Shown piece by piece: positions 34,567 through 42,842 of a DNA stretch of 64,000 nucleotides (position 1 is its first letter; the number at the start of each line of letters is the position of its first letter). Both the position numbers and the translations under genes were made by a program. Under the pieces are notes generated by a model. It had not been told where the DNA came from, made no database searches, and saw only the letters and a program-made list of their open reading frames with translations. Origin of the DNA: Photobacterium atrarenae (GTDB lineage: Bacteria; Pseudomonadota; Gammaproteobacteria; Enterobacterales; Vibrionaceae); assembly GCF_024380015.1 (NCBI RefSeq), contig NZ_CP101509.1:1736001-1800000 (forward strand), given 5' to 3'.

Positions 34567-35768
34567 AAATGTCAGGTTTGAGCCAGATTGAAATGTCATG
34601 TTGTTCTAGCTTCAAAACACGCTTTATTAGCCGTGTTTGGAGCCCTTGGATGCTATTGACCATGACTGACAATGAATTATTGAGAATCAAACTAATCCAA
34701 GACATCTGTGATAAACGGATCACCGGTGTCGATGCTGCCCGCTTACTTAAGCTCAGTCCTCGCCAAGTTTATCGCTTGGTCAAACGCTTCATCGAATTTG
34801 GTGCTGCTGGTTTGGTTTCTTTAAAACGTGGTCAGCCTGGCAACCATCGTCATGATGAGAAATTAAAATTACAGACGCTGGCCTTGCTTCACCAACTGTA
34901 TAGTGATTTCGGCCCGACATTGGCCCATGAGAAACTCGCCGGGACTGTCTCGGCGAACTGGTTCAGCTTGACGGCTCCCACCATGACTGGTTCGAAGGTC
35001 GCAGCGACAAATGCTGCCTCCTGGTGTTTATCGATGATGCCACCGGCCGCCTGATGAACCTGCGCTTTAGCGAAACTGAGTCAGCTTTCGATTGATCGCT
35101 TAGTCAAAGAAATGCGCCTGCAAGGCATCGATACCATCGAGCAAGCCAATGCCTGGCTCCCCGACTTCATCGCTGATTTTAACCGCCGCTTTGCCAAGCC
35201 GGCACGGTTTCCGAAAGACATGCACCGAGCGCTGTGGGAATCCACCGACGAACTGGATGATATCTTTGCATGGCAAGAGCTGCGTAAGCTCACGAAATCC
35301 CTGACATTTCAGTATGACAAGGTGGTTTACCTGATTGATCCAACAGAAGAAAACCAGCGATTGGTGAATCAAGTGGTCAAGGTACTTGACCGGCCCGATG
35401 GCACCATCGCCATCCAGTATGGCCATCGTAAACTGGCATTTAAAACCTTCGACAAGCTGGCTGATGTTGATCAGGGCCAGGTTGTCGAGAACAAGCGTTT
35501 GGGCGCCGTGCTGAAATTTGCCCAGGCCAAGCAGGAAGAATTCGAGCAGCAACAGAAACGCAGCCGCAGCAAAAAAGCGCCAAAACGTACCGCGCAACAA
35601 CGTGCTATCCGGCAATTGGAAGCGCTGAACCCGGTACTCGTTCACCCTGAACAATTCAGAGCCAGCAGCCGGAAGAAACCCTGACTTCCCTACTCTACAG
35701 CCAGTTTCCGAGCAGGATGAACTACCTTGAGAAGAGACATTTGAATCTGGGAATCAAACAGGACATTT
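34567..35768 (+). mobile_element. Deleted ISNCY-type insertion sequence with both ends
   Basis: Imperfect terminal inverted repeats bound this 1.2-kb segment. The left end reads AAATGTCaggTTTGAgcCAGATTgAAATGTC starting at 34567. The reverse complement of the right end reads AAATGTCctgTTTGAttcCCAGATTcAAATGTC, ending at 35768. Each end thus holds AAATGTC twice. The transposase inside has lost two internal parts. No clear target duplication is visible. Confidence 0.75.
34662..35684 (+). pseudogene. ISNCY family transposase, internally deleted
   Basis: Three fragments of one DDE transposase remain. Residues encoded from 34662 give the helix-turn-helix part (RLLKLSPRQVYRLVKRFIEFG ... FGPTLAHEKLAG). 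From about 34943 a second frame gives DCLGELVQLDGSHHDWFEGR and VFIDDATGRLMNLRFSETES, with the first two catalytic Asp residues. From about 35082 a third block gives RLVKEMRLQGIDTIEQANAWLP to the C-terminus. The junction at 34935-34945 coincides with CGCCGG, which occurs at the expected ends of the missing part, so a short-repeat deletion is likely. The second deletion removes the rest of the DDE core, including the Glu. It cannot be active. Confidence 0.8.
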
Positions 35769-36053
35769 TAAATTAGGGTAAACAGAGGGTGGTAAATTTA
35801 ACAATTAATGAGTCAGTCTGGAAACCCGCCGTAATATCGACATAAAAACCTTTAGAAACAGTTGGTTAAACTAAACTTTGCCGATTTTAAGCCCTTTGAT
35901 TACCCGGTAGTTTTGAATGCCTGAGAACAAGGCCTGTTGGTCATGATGACATTTGTCGGCGGTGTTTGCCCGCTTGATAGATACCAATAATCAATAGCCT
36001 TGCAATCAATCGAGAAAAACTTAGATAAACCGATTAATTTTGCGAGGTTCATC
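35769..36053. other. Noncoding region before the DUF3653-like phage gene
   Basis: No gene is seen. The stretch is AT-rich just before the phage gene (GATTAATTTTGCGAGG) and probably holds its promoter. No operator repeat or attachment site is recognised. Confidence 0.3.
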
Positions 36054-36518
36054 ATGCTGCATGAATCATTCAAACGACTCTTTTGGCTGACTTTCGACCA
36101 CATCGACCAGGCGGCGGCGTGGTTTCATGTCCGGCCCATTACCGTCAAACGCTGGCTCACCGGCGAAGTTGACGTCAATCCGATGGCTGAAAAACTGCTG
36201 ATTATCCGCGCCCGTGGCTACCTGCCGGATGATACCCGCTGGCAAGGTTTTCGGATTGATGAGGAATACTGCGTAATTGTCACGCCCGAGGGTCGCCGTT
36301 TCAGCCCCAAAGAGCTGGAATCATGGGCACTTCGGTTTGACGAGTTCCACACGCTGAAACGAATGTATGAGCTGGACTATGTGCCGGTTCGCTCCAATGT
36401 CGTCACGCCGCTGCCGTTCCGTGGTGGCCGTCGCCTGCAAGAACCACGAAGTGACACCGTGACCAAAGATAAAAAGAAGGCCTACCGCAAGGCACAGGCC
36501 AAACGTGCCAGCAAGTAG
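36054..36518 (+). CDS. Phage-associated DNA-binding protein (DUF3653-like)
   Basis: A 154-residue protein starting at ATG 36054 with GAGG upstream. An N-terminal helix-turn-helix-like part reads FDHIDQAAAWFHVRPITVKRWLTGE, followed by NPMAEKLLIIRARGYLP and a small domain (WQGFRIDEEYCVIVTPEGRRFSPKELESW). The C-terminus is basic. I recall this layout from regulators of Vibrio phages and phage-like islands under DUF3653; the exact role is unknown. It is followed by a terminator shared with the convergent membrane-protein gene. It appears intact, unlike its phage neighbours. Confidence 0.6.
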   Translation: MLHESFKRLFWLTFDHIDQAAAWFHVRPITVKRWLTGEVDVNPMAEKLLIIRARGYLPDDTRWQGFRIDEEYCVIVTPEGRRFSPKELESWALRFDEFHTLKRMYELDYVPVRSNVVTPLPFRGGRRLQEPRSDTVTKDKKKAYRKAQAKRASK

Positions 36519-36544
36519 GCTCCCTCGCCTTTGGGTATGAAAAG

Positions 36545-36560
36545 GCCCGCGATTGCGGGC
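36545..36560. terminator. Terminator between DUF3653-like gene and membrane-protein gene
   Basis: GCCCGC-GATT-GCGGGC is followed by TTTAAATTAA and preceded by AAAAG on the other strand. The stem is short but perfect. Confidence 0.75.
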
Positions 36561-36566
36561 TTTAAA

Positions 36567-37892
36567 TTAAACCTCAATACATAATTTCAATTGAGAACAA
36601 CTATCTCCCCAACTTTCTGTTTGGACATTAACGGCTTTACCTTGGGATTTTATTGTGAACTTTTCGTGATTCTTGAGTGCATGTTCAAATTCAACTGGCA
36701 TAGGCTTATGAAGGGATTTTAAATACAGTGACTTACCAATCTTTAAAAATTCATCTACAGCAGATTTTTCTGATGATGATCTATTTATAATTAAGCTTAA
36801 CGTTAACTTTTTAACTTCATGGAACGTACCTGATATTGAATAATGCACATCATTACCACCAATGGATTTTTTAGGCAGAGCTGAAATTGTCATATAGTTT
36901 GATTGTGCATACCATTCATTGTCATACAAGTTCTTGTAGTGCTTGGTATTTAAATTGAATTCCTCAAGGAATGTATTGGCAAGGTATGGTGACCATCCAT
37001 TTTTTGATGGAATAGTAGGAGGTTTTTCTTGAAGTCGCTTCATCTTCCTGATTAAGTGAATAGAGTCATTCACATCACTTATCGATGTTAGGTCCTTTGT
37101 AAAAAGAGTATCTGCCCACCACTCCGCTGTGCTAATTGACCCTCTGAAAAACAATTGAGAAATTGTTAATGCATATAGTCTTAAAGCCTTGTTAGGTATG
37201 GCAACTCTAACTTTATTTCTAACACCCTCATATCTAATATACACTGTAAGCAAGTACATATAAAGTAGTATAGCTATTGACAAAACAACTGGAACTACAA
37301 GATTATTAAAGCCCTTTTTGCTTATTACCTCATCAGGGTTATCAATCAGGCTGTATATTGCAAACACAATAATAATGGCTCCTGATAGCTCTATAAACCT
37401 GCTCAGCAACACCTTAATCTTATGATACTTTTCGTTTGTTTTTGAAAACTCAATCATCATGAAAATCAAGGTAAACACAGGTATTATTATTAGCTCCACA
37501 ATAAAGTCAAATGTGTATGTGTTCACTAGAAACTGAATAAGGACGACTATTTTGAAGTTAGCTAACAGAGTGTTTTTAAAGTAATTCTTATCTTGCTTTA
37601 TTTTGTTTGCGTTGAAGAAGTTGACAAGTGCAACAGTTACAATCCAAATGAATAAGTTCTTAAATTGACCGCTATCCCAGACATCTATTTTGGCTAACAT
37701 TATTGATACTAATGAAACGTAAATCAACATCAGCCCTAAAGCGATTAAAATCGACTTATTGTAAACGGCTGAGAAGAAGCCTTTAATGGATGTTTGTATG
37801 ATGTCGTTATCTTTACTTTTTAGGTACACCCAAAAGACAAAAACAAACATCCAAAATATTGTCGCTAATTCTCGGTTGTTCAGGACATCCAA
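36567..37892 (-). CDS. AT-rich membrane protein of unknown function in phage remnant
   Basis: A 441-residue protein I do not recognise. It starts at TTG 37892, supported by a near-perfect ribosome site (AAGGAGGTGAT) seven bases upstream. The first ~235 residues hold about seven hydrophobic segments, e.g. IFWMFVFVFWVYL, ILIALGLMLIYVSLVSIM, FIVELIIIPVFTLIFMM and IIIVFAIYSLI. The last ~200 residues are soluble, begin after a basic stretch (RNKVRVAIPNKALRLYALT) and end in strands (FTIKSQGKAVNVQTESWG). Base composition is visibly more AT-rich than in neighbouring genes, a sign of transfer. It is the only intact-looking gene of foreign composition between the DUF3653-like gene and the phage lysis genes, a typical position for phage cargo such as defence or exclusion genes. 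That role is a guess. Confidence 0.7.
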   Translation of the reverse strand: MDVLNNRELATIFWMFVFVFWVYLKSKDNDIIQTSIKGFFSAVYNKSILIALGLMLIYVSLVSIMLAKIDVWDSGQFKNLFIWIVTVALVNFFNANKIKQDKNYFKNTLLANFKIVVLIQFLVNTYTFDFIVELIIIPVFTLIFMMIEFSKTNEKYHKIKVLLSRFIELSGAIIIVFAIYSLIDNPDEVISKKGFNNLVVPVVLSIAILLYMYLLTVYIRYEGVRNKVRVAIPNKALRLYALTISQLFFRGSISTAEWWADTLFTKDLTSISDVNDSIHLIRKMKRLQEKPPTIPSKNGWSPYLANTFLEEFNLNTKHYKNLYDNEWYAQSNYMTISALPKKSIGGNDVHYSISGTFHEVKKLTLSLIINRSSSEKSAVDEFLKIGKSLYLKSLHKPMPVEFEHALKNHEKFTIKSQGKAVNVQTESWGDSCSQLKLCIEV

Positions 37893-37953
37893 AATATCAC
37901 CTCCTTAAAAGAAACATCTTAATATGCACTTGGTGACTTAAGCAAGGATGGAG

Positions 37954-38133
37954 TTATTCTTTGTTATTTTTCCATTCTAATTTCATAATCCGCTTTTCAT
38001 GCTGGGCCAGCATTTTTCTTAGCTCATCGAGCACGGTTTCGTGGGCTTTGACGGCCCGGAACAGCAGATAACACATAATCAGGGTTGGTGGGTCGATACC
38101 CAGCTCGGTAAACAGCTTAATCAGTTCGCCCAT
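37954..38133 (-). CDS. 59-residue phage lysis-module protein (membrane plus coiled coil)
   Basis: This minus-strand frame begins MGELIKLFTELGIDPP. It has one hydrophobic segment (PPTLIMCYLLFRAV) and then a heptad-like charged helix (VLDELRKMLAQHEKRIMKLE). The ATG at 38133 overlaps the end of the holin-like gene by 17 bp, as in compact phage lysis cassettes. The arrangement (one membrane segment plus coiled coil) recalls XhlA-type helper proteins. I do not recognise a specific family. Confidence 0.6.
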   Translation of the reverse strand: MGELIKLFTELGIDPPTLIMCYLLFRAVKAHETVLDELRKMLAQHEKRIMKLEWKNNKE

Positions 38134-38524
38134 GCAAGCCCCCTAACCTATTTTTATGCCAATTCTCGATGGCCTGCCGCAGCATGCGGCGGAATCCAAA
38201 CGAGTCGATATAGACCATTGCCAAGCCGTACCAGTAATACTCGGGCACCGTGTTGAGCGCGGCGAACCCGGCATCGACATGCGGCACCATGCCGGGCACA
38301 AAGCACAGAATCAGCGGCGTGGTCGTCACCAGTAACAGGTATTCGTCCTTCCAGCCACGCTGGGCAATGCTGAGTCGGTCCAGCTCGGCGGCGTTGTCGT
38401 CGCTGGTTTGAATCCGGCGGATTTTGGCCTGCGTTTTGGCTTCCCGGATGCGCTCGGTGCGCTCCCTCGCCTTCGCTTTGTTGGTCTGCCACTGCTGGAG
38501 AAGCGACAGGGTCGTTGCGAGCAC
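38117..38524 (-). CDS. Phage 3TM-type holin
   Basis: About 135 residues from a GTG at 38524. A charged helical N-terminal half (KAKARERTERIREAKTQAKI) is followed by WKDEYLLLVTTTPLILCFVPG and a second hydrophobic part (EYYWYGLAMVYIDSFGFRRML). The WKDEYL...P..L.F.PG pattern is that of 3TM (gene-transfer-agent type) holins, which open the inner membrane at lysis. The start is uncertain because the upstream sequence is a deletion junction with a replication gene fragment, so the N-terminus may be lost. Confidence 0.6.
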   Translation of the reverse strand: MLATTLSLLQQWQTNKAKARERTERIREAKTQAKIRRIQTSDDNAAELDRLSIAQRGWKDEYLLLVTTTPLILCFVPGMVPHVDAGFAALNTVPEYYWYGLAMVYIDSFGFRRMLRQAIENWHKNRLGGLHGRTD

Positions 38525-38582
38525 GGGACAGCTTGAGCACCTGCGATTCCATTACCACCAAGTTGTAACTGGTGCTGACATT

Positions 38583-38732
38583 GGCGGCATAGCCCACCGC
38601 TTTAATGATGTAGCTGCCGGCAGCCATCGGTTTTTTGATGCGCTCAAGGTGGGCGAATCCGTTACCCCATAACTTTTCTAACCGCTGCGCCCACGCCGGG
38701 AACAGGTTTTGCGGCACCGACCAGCGCAGCAC
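38583..38732 (-). pseudogene. Fragment of an HUH-type replication initiator
   Basis: Fifty codons read VLRWSVPQNLFPAWAQRLEK, then LWGNGFAHLERIKKPMAAGS and YIIKAVGYAA. The trailing part (aromatic-rich stretch, then AAG-x-YI-x-KA-x-GY) resembles the region behind the HxH motif in rolling-circle replication proteins of phages and plasmids. The HxH-like codons (NPHVHV) lie in the adjoining hexamer repeat in another frame. Both ends are lost: the repeat and IS remnant on one side, the holin gene on the other. Confidence 0.5.
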
Positions 38733-38762
38733 ACATGCACATGCACATGCACATGCACATGC
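38733..38762. repeat. Hexanucleotide tandem repeat (ACATGC)x5
   Basis: Five perfect ACATGC units occupy 30 bp at the boundary between the replication-gene fragment and the second IS remnant. On the minus strand they read (His-Val)5, (Ala-Cys)5 or (Met-Cys)5 depending on frame. Confidence 0.95.
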
Positions 38763-38814
38763 GGGTTCAGTATCTATCTGGTCTGTGTGAGATAAACAAA
38801 AGATGTTGGTAACC

Positions 38815-39278
38815 ATGAATGACAAAGAGATTTTACGTCTGAGTGCTATTCGTGACGTATGTGAAAAACGTATTCGACGTTCGGATGCCGTTCGTATTCT
38901 TTCACTAAGCACCCGTCAGATCCAACGCCTGGTGACTCGGTTTCACCAAATGGGTGCAGCTGGGATCATCCATCAGCGTCGAGGCAAACCTTCATCAAAC
39001 AAAATTAATGAGAATATTCGATACCAATGTCTCAATATTATTCGTGAATGCTATTTGGATTTTGGACCAACGCAGACCTATGAAAAACTCACTGAGTGCC
39101 ATAACATTTCTATCTCATTGGAAAACCTGCGCCAATGGATGATCGCCGATGGTCTATGGGTTCCCCATGCCAAACGCAAACCCCGAATTTATCAACCGCG
39201 TCATCGCCGGGACTGTCTCGGCGAACTGGTTCAGATTGACGGCTCCGCCCATGACTGGTTTGAATGCCGCAGCGACAA
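38815..39278 (+). pseudogene. ISNCY family transposase, 3'-truncated (second, divergent copy)
   Basis: The frame starts MNDKEILRLSAIRDVCEKRI (an earlier ATG at 38803 is possible). It carries the helix-turn-helix part (LSLSTRQIQRLVTRFHQMGAAG), the linker LRQWMIADGLWVPHAKRKPR and the first catalytic Asp region (RRDCLGELVQIDGSAHDWFE). Similarity to other transposases stops after CRSDK at about 39278, and the frame ends 13 codons later in unrelated sequence. It is clearly related to, but not the same element as, the copy at 34567-35768. No right end is visible. Confidence 0.75.
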
Positions 39279-39457
39279 AAGTTTACCTTATAGGCTCAGA
39301 GAGTCCATTTGATTAATGAGTAACACATGATTCAGCCATGTACGCTATTTATTGAGAGTTGTCCCGTAAGCTGAATAATTCTTCCTTTACATCATTTTTC
39401 ATGTATTGATATTAGAGTTTGATATCCACTGACGCTTTCACAGGGCTTCATCTAAAC

Positions 39458-39886
39458 ATGAACAATAATCAAGAAACAGCAATGACTCAGGTCTACACAC
39501 CAAAACAAGTGGCTTTCGGAGCACTCGGCGGCCCCGTTGGGATGCTGTATTTCATCTGGGCTAATTTTTCCATACTCAAAAAAGACAACCATAGCAAAGT
39601 AACAATCGTGCTAGGGATTGCCTTTATCATTTCACTCATATTTGCAGCTCCCTTCGTTCCCCAAAGTATCCCGTCGATTGCATTTACCCTTGTATATATC
39701 CTCGTAGCATACATGCTGTCTCAAAAGTTCCATCTCCGGAAAAGCGTGATCATTAAATCAGATAAGTACACATGCCATTCCAGCGTTCGTGTCTTATGTA
39801 TCACCATTGCCTGCTTTTGGGCCTCTTATCTGGTTGTTACAGCACCGTTACACCTATTATATTCAATTGGTTTTTTCTCCGTATAG
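39458..39886 (+). CDS. Small membrane protein of unknown function
   Basis: About 142 residues with four hydrophobic segments: YFIWANFSIL, VTIVLGIAFIISLIFAAPFV, IPSIAFTLVYILVAYML and VLCITIACFWASYLVVTAPL. The opening VYTPKQVAFGALGGPVGMLY resembles short proteins of many gammaproteobacteria that begin with a Y(T/S)P-x-Q...GGP pattern, without known function. The start is ATG 39458 or ATG 39482; neither has a strong ribosome site. It stands alone between the IS remnant and a convergent pseudogene. Confidence 0.55.
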   Translation: MNNNQETAMTQVYTPKQVAFGALGGPVGMLYFIWANFSILKKDNHSKVTIVLGIAFIISLIFAAPFVPQSIPSIAFTLVYILVAYMLSQKFHLRKSVIIKSDKYTCHSSVRVLCITIACFWASYLVVTAPLHLLYSIGFFSV

Positions 39887-39994
39887 CTTAAGCCAGGCTG
39901 CCAAAGAAAGAGTCATGAGTTGATGGGCTGAAAGGTTCATCAACCCATACTGCTGATAATAGAAACCACCAAAATAAGTTACATTGTCACCCAT

Positions 39995-40519
39995 CTAAGC
40001 CAGTTTAACGCCCTGCATCACTTCACTCAGTGGGTACTGGTACCCGACTTCCATTCTGGCCATGGCTTGGATAACTCTAGCCGCGGTATCATTATCACTC
40101 AAGTCAAGTTGCTGATGTTACCCTAATCCTGACCATTGGCTGACCAAATTGGCATAATGTTCGCTATTATTTTCATGGCTCGGTGCAAACGTATGAACGA
40201 TATTGTAAATTGTATTGATATTGCGTCGTTGGTAACTGCGTAATATTCGGGTACCGGCTCGAAAACCATAAGTTGAACTTTCAAAAATGACGAACCGACC
40301 ATCATGACCCAGTTGACCCTGCCATTGATTCTGCTGATTAAATTCAATATTCAAGGGATTATGATTACGAACACCTCGCGGTAAGCTTTTATTGTTACGT
40401 TTGGTGTTAAACGAAAGATATTTTTCCCACTTTCGGAACCGAAACAAACGTACTTGAAAACTGTGATTTAATCTACTTATCATTCTGTGAAACATATTAA
40501 AGATAACCACTGCTGCCAT
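39995..40519 (-). pseudogene. Murein hydrolase (P5/lytic-transglycosylase-like) broken by one stop codon
   Basis: The minus-strand frame from 40519 gives 133 residues. They include PRGVRNHNPLNIEFNQQNQW, GQLGHDGRFVIFESSTYGFR, and APSHENNSEHYANLVSQ, the pattern of phage P5-like and related peptidoglycan hydrolases (RGIRNNNPGNIR...W.G). A TAA at 40118-40120 then ends it, but the same frame continues for 40 more codons (HQQLDLSDNDTAARVIQAMA ... YPLSEVMQGVKLA) that match the expected C-terminal part. So one nonsense change splits an otherwise full gene of about 174 codons. Truncation loses the last quarter of the domain. Confidence 0.65.
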
Positions 40520-40947
40520 AACTTTAAGTCATTGATATACCATGACTTTATGATTCAAACGTGAACAATAGCTAAATCACACGCCTTTCACGAGTTTATC
40601 TTTGTAACGTTCACACGAATCATGTAAGCAAAGTTATCACTTGAGCTGTATCTATATCATTCAATGAAAATCATAAGTACTGCAAAAAATGATTAACACT
40701 CAATTTTTGAATTGTGTAGCTTTATCTTGGATAGAATTTTGTTACCTTTCTACTTACAATTTTGTTAATAACTTATTATGTCGTACAAATATAAATAGAA
40801 TATAAAAGACCGATTAATAACCAAATAGTATACCCAGTGGCAATATTATGCCCATAGTTGAATAGAATATGTCACATTCATATGGTAGTGTGTTTTTGTG
40901 TGGAAATAATAACAAATACACATTTATAAATAAATGAGGGTGGTCAT
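40520..40947. other. AT-rich intergenic region upstream of the RpoS-like gene
   Basis: No gene is found in this 428-bp stretch. It is the most AT-rich noncoding region of the window and probably holds the promoter of the sigma-factor gene and targets for H-NS-like silencers. I see no confident -35/-10 pair or quorum-sensing (LuxR-type) box. Confidence 0.4.
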
Positions 40948-41823
40948 ATGGATATCAAAGGAAATGATATCAACGGTTTTGATATTGATGTAATACATTT
41001 ATATTTACAAGAAATTGCTAAAAAGCCATTGCTAACGAAATTTGATGAAGTACATTTTAGTCGAAAAAGTTTATGTGGTGATAAAAATGCAAAATCATCA
41101 CTGATCGAAAGTAACTTAAGGCTTGTTGTTAGTATTGCCAAAAAGTACCGTGGTAGTGGCATGCAGTTAAGTGACTTGATTGACGAGGGAAATATTGGAT
41201 TAATTACAGCAGTTGAAAAATTTGACCCTGAACGGGGCTTTCGTTTTTCGACCTACGCAACCTGGTGGATTAAGCAGACAATTGAGCGGGCGATCCACAA
41301 CCAGGCACGGACAATTCGCCTCCCTGTCCATGTCTCCAAAGAAATTAACACCATTCTTCGAACACACAAGCAGCTCTTAAAAAGTACCAACCAGGAGCCG
41401 AGTCACGAAGAGATAGCGACCAAACTAGAGCGCAACGTTGAAGAAATATCATCTGTCCTGGCATTAGATGCACCTGTCATGTCGATTGATCAAACAGTCT
41501 CCGATGACAGCAATGCGCAGTCAATTTCTGCCTTCATCGCGGATGATGGCTCGAAGAAACCAGAAACGGTACTTGGGAACCAGGACGTTGCGAGTCTTGC
41601 CCTATCAGTGCTGGATTGTCTGAACGAACGTGATAAAGAGATTATTTGCCGCCGTTTTGGCTTGCTGGGTTATGAAGCGCAGACGTTACAGCAAGTTGCC
41701 GATGAAGTGGGCCTAACACGCGAACGGATCCGTCAACTTCAAGTAAACTCCTTGAAGAAACTGAGAAATAATTTGTTACGATGTAACTACGATTTAGAAG
41801 TTCTCTTCTCTGAAATCGCCTAA
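40948..41823 (+). CDS. RpoS-like group 2 sigma factor (RpoQ-like)
   Basis: A 291-residue sigma-70 family protein shorter than RpoS (about 330). Region 1.2 is present ([18 protein letters not shown]). Region 2 is nearly identical to RpoS/RpoD ([63 protein letters not shown]). Region 4.2 contains [20 protein letters not shown] and [18 protein letters not shown]. The N-terminal extension of RpoS is shortened and region 3 diverges. Vibrio species carry such an RpoS paralogue, RpoQ, linked in Aliivibrio to quorum-sensing control of motility and biofilm; I infer but cannot prove orthology. The start has GAGGGTGG upstream. The gene is alone. Confidence 0.88.
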   Translation: MDIKGNDINGFDIDVIHLYLQEIAKKPLLTKFDEVHFSRKSLCGDKNAKSSLIESNLRLVVSIAKKYRGSGMQLSDLIDEGNIGLITAVEKFDPERGFRFSTYATWWIKQTIERAIHNQARTIRLPVHVSKEINTILRTHKQLLKSTNQEPSHEEIATKLERNVEEISSVLALDAPVMSIDQTVSDDSNAQSISAFIADDGSKKPETVLGNQDVASLALSVLDCLNERDKEIICRRFGLLGYEAQTLQQVADEVGLTRERIRQLQVNSLKKLRNNLLRCNYDLEVLFSEIA

Positions 41824-41998
41824 TGGATTCAAAAGCGCGCTTGGATTCCGGCGCGCTTTGAACTCTCCTCTCACTTTCACTTAATTGACTTGTCTCCCAG
41901 CTCAGGTACTTTGCGTGCTGACTGGCAAAAGTACCATTCTTTACTATCTGGATTGTTACCGTCTTCGTACGCTCATGTAATTTTCGTGTGGAGGTTGA

Positions 41999-42223
41999 AT
42001 GATAATGGCTAAAATCTGGATAACAGTCCTGTTGTGCCTGATGGTGAGCGGTGCTTATACTGCAGAGGCCAAGGGAAACTCGAATAATAAATGCCTGAAA
42101 ACAAGAGAAAAAATAGAGAAGATTCAGAGTAAAATGCGACAAGGTTACACCAATAAGCAAGGCATAAAATACAGGAAGAAGCTCAAAAAGCTGTACAAGG
42201 ATGAATTCAAGTACTGTATTTGA
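41999..42223 (+). CDS. Small secreted basic protein
   Basis: A 72- to 74-residue protein with a signal peptide (MAKIWITVLLCLMVSGAYTAEA) and a short, very basic mature part (KIEKIQSKMRQGYTNKQGIK, RKKLKKLYKDEFKYC). Two cysteines in the mature part (NNKCLKTRE and KYCI) could form a disulphide. GGAGG at 41990-41994 lies 4 bases before ATG 41999 and 10 before ATG 42005; the second start gives a better signal peptide. No family is recognised. It is 176 bp after the sigma-factor gene and 80 bp before a lipoprotein gene. Confidence 0.6.
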   Translation: MIMAKIWITVLLCLMVSGAYTAEAKGNSNNKCLKTREKIEKIQSKMRQGYTNKQGIKYRKKLKKLYKDEFKYCI

Positions 42224-42302
42224 ACGTCTTGAAACTGTACTGGCATCGACTCAGGCATGAGTCATACTTACCGTTATTTTGACGAAAAATTGAGAGCTCT
42301 CA

Positions 42303-42842
42303 GTGAGAAGTATCATTGTATTGCTATGCCTTACGACACTGGCCTCCTGCGTTAGTTACAGTGTGACAGAGTCTGAAATCCAGGAGTACTTAAACAGTCG
42401 TGCCAGCTATGAGCGAACCGTGGGGGTAAAGGGTTTTGCTCATGCCAACGTGAAGTTTAATGAGCTGAAGATCGGGATAGGCCGTGTGACTGAAGATCGG
42501 GTGAATTTAGATGCGAAATCTCACGCCAAAATCATGATCACCGGTCAGCCGCAACAAGAAGTGGCCATCCAGGCCAACTTCAGTGCCATTCCATTTTATG
42601 ATAAGAGTGAGGGTGCGATTTTCCTGAAAGATTTGAAGGTAGAATCTCTCGATTTGACGCCAGACACTTTTACCAATTTTGCGACTAAACAACTGCTCTC
42701 CCCCATCATCGAGATGGTCGGTAATCTGATCCTTACCCAACCTGTTTACCGTCTCGATGATGAAGACATGAAACAGTCCTTGCTGAAAACAGCCCGGCCA
42801 GAGTTAAAAATCAAAAATCATGCTCTGGTGGTACAGATGTAA
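42303..42842 (+). CDS. DUF1439/YceB-like lipoprotein
   Basis: A 179-residue lipoprotein starting at GTG 42303. The signal ends in LASC with Cys16 as the lipidated residue. The mature region starts with YSVTESEIQEYLNSR and has alternating strands (VKFNELKIGIGRVTEDRVNL, LKDLKVESLDLTP) followed by an amphipathic helix, the pattern of the DUF1439 group to which E. coli YceB belongs. These resemble small lipid-binding folds; their role is not established. Upstream is the small secreted basic protein; downstream is the convergent chrA. Confidence 0.75.
   Translation: MRSIIVLLCLTTLASCVSYSVTESEIQEYLNSRASYERTVGVKGFAHANVKFNELKIGIGRVTEDRVNLDAKSHAKIMITGQPQQEVAIQANFSAIPFYDKSEGAIFLKDLKVESLDLTPDTFTNFATKQLLSPIIEMVGNLILTQPVYRLDDEDMKQSLLKTARPELKIKNHALVVQM

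Noticed and set aside
38733..38762. CRISPR array
   Set aside because: Units are 6 bp with no spacers, and no cas gene is present in the window.
38154..38912. A single 252-codon gene across the replication fragment, repeat and holin region
   Set aside because: It joins an IS upstream region, the hexamer repeat, the initiator fragment and an out-of-frame reading of the holin gene; only residues around VLRWSVP...GYAA look like protein.
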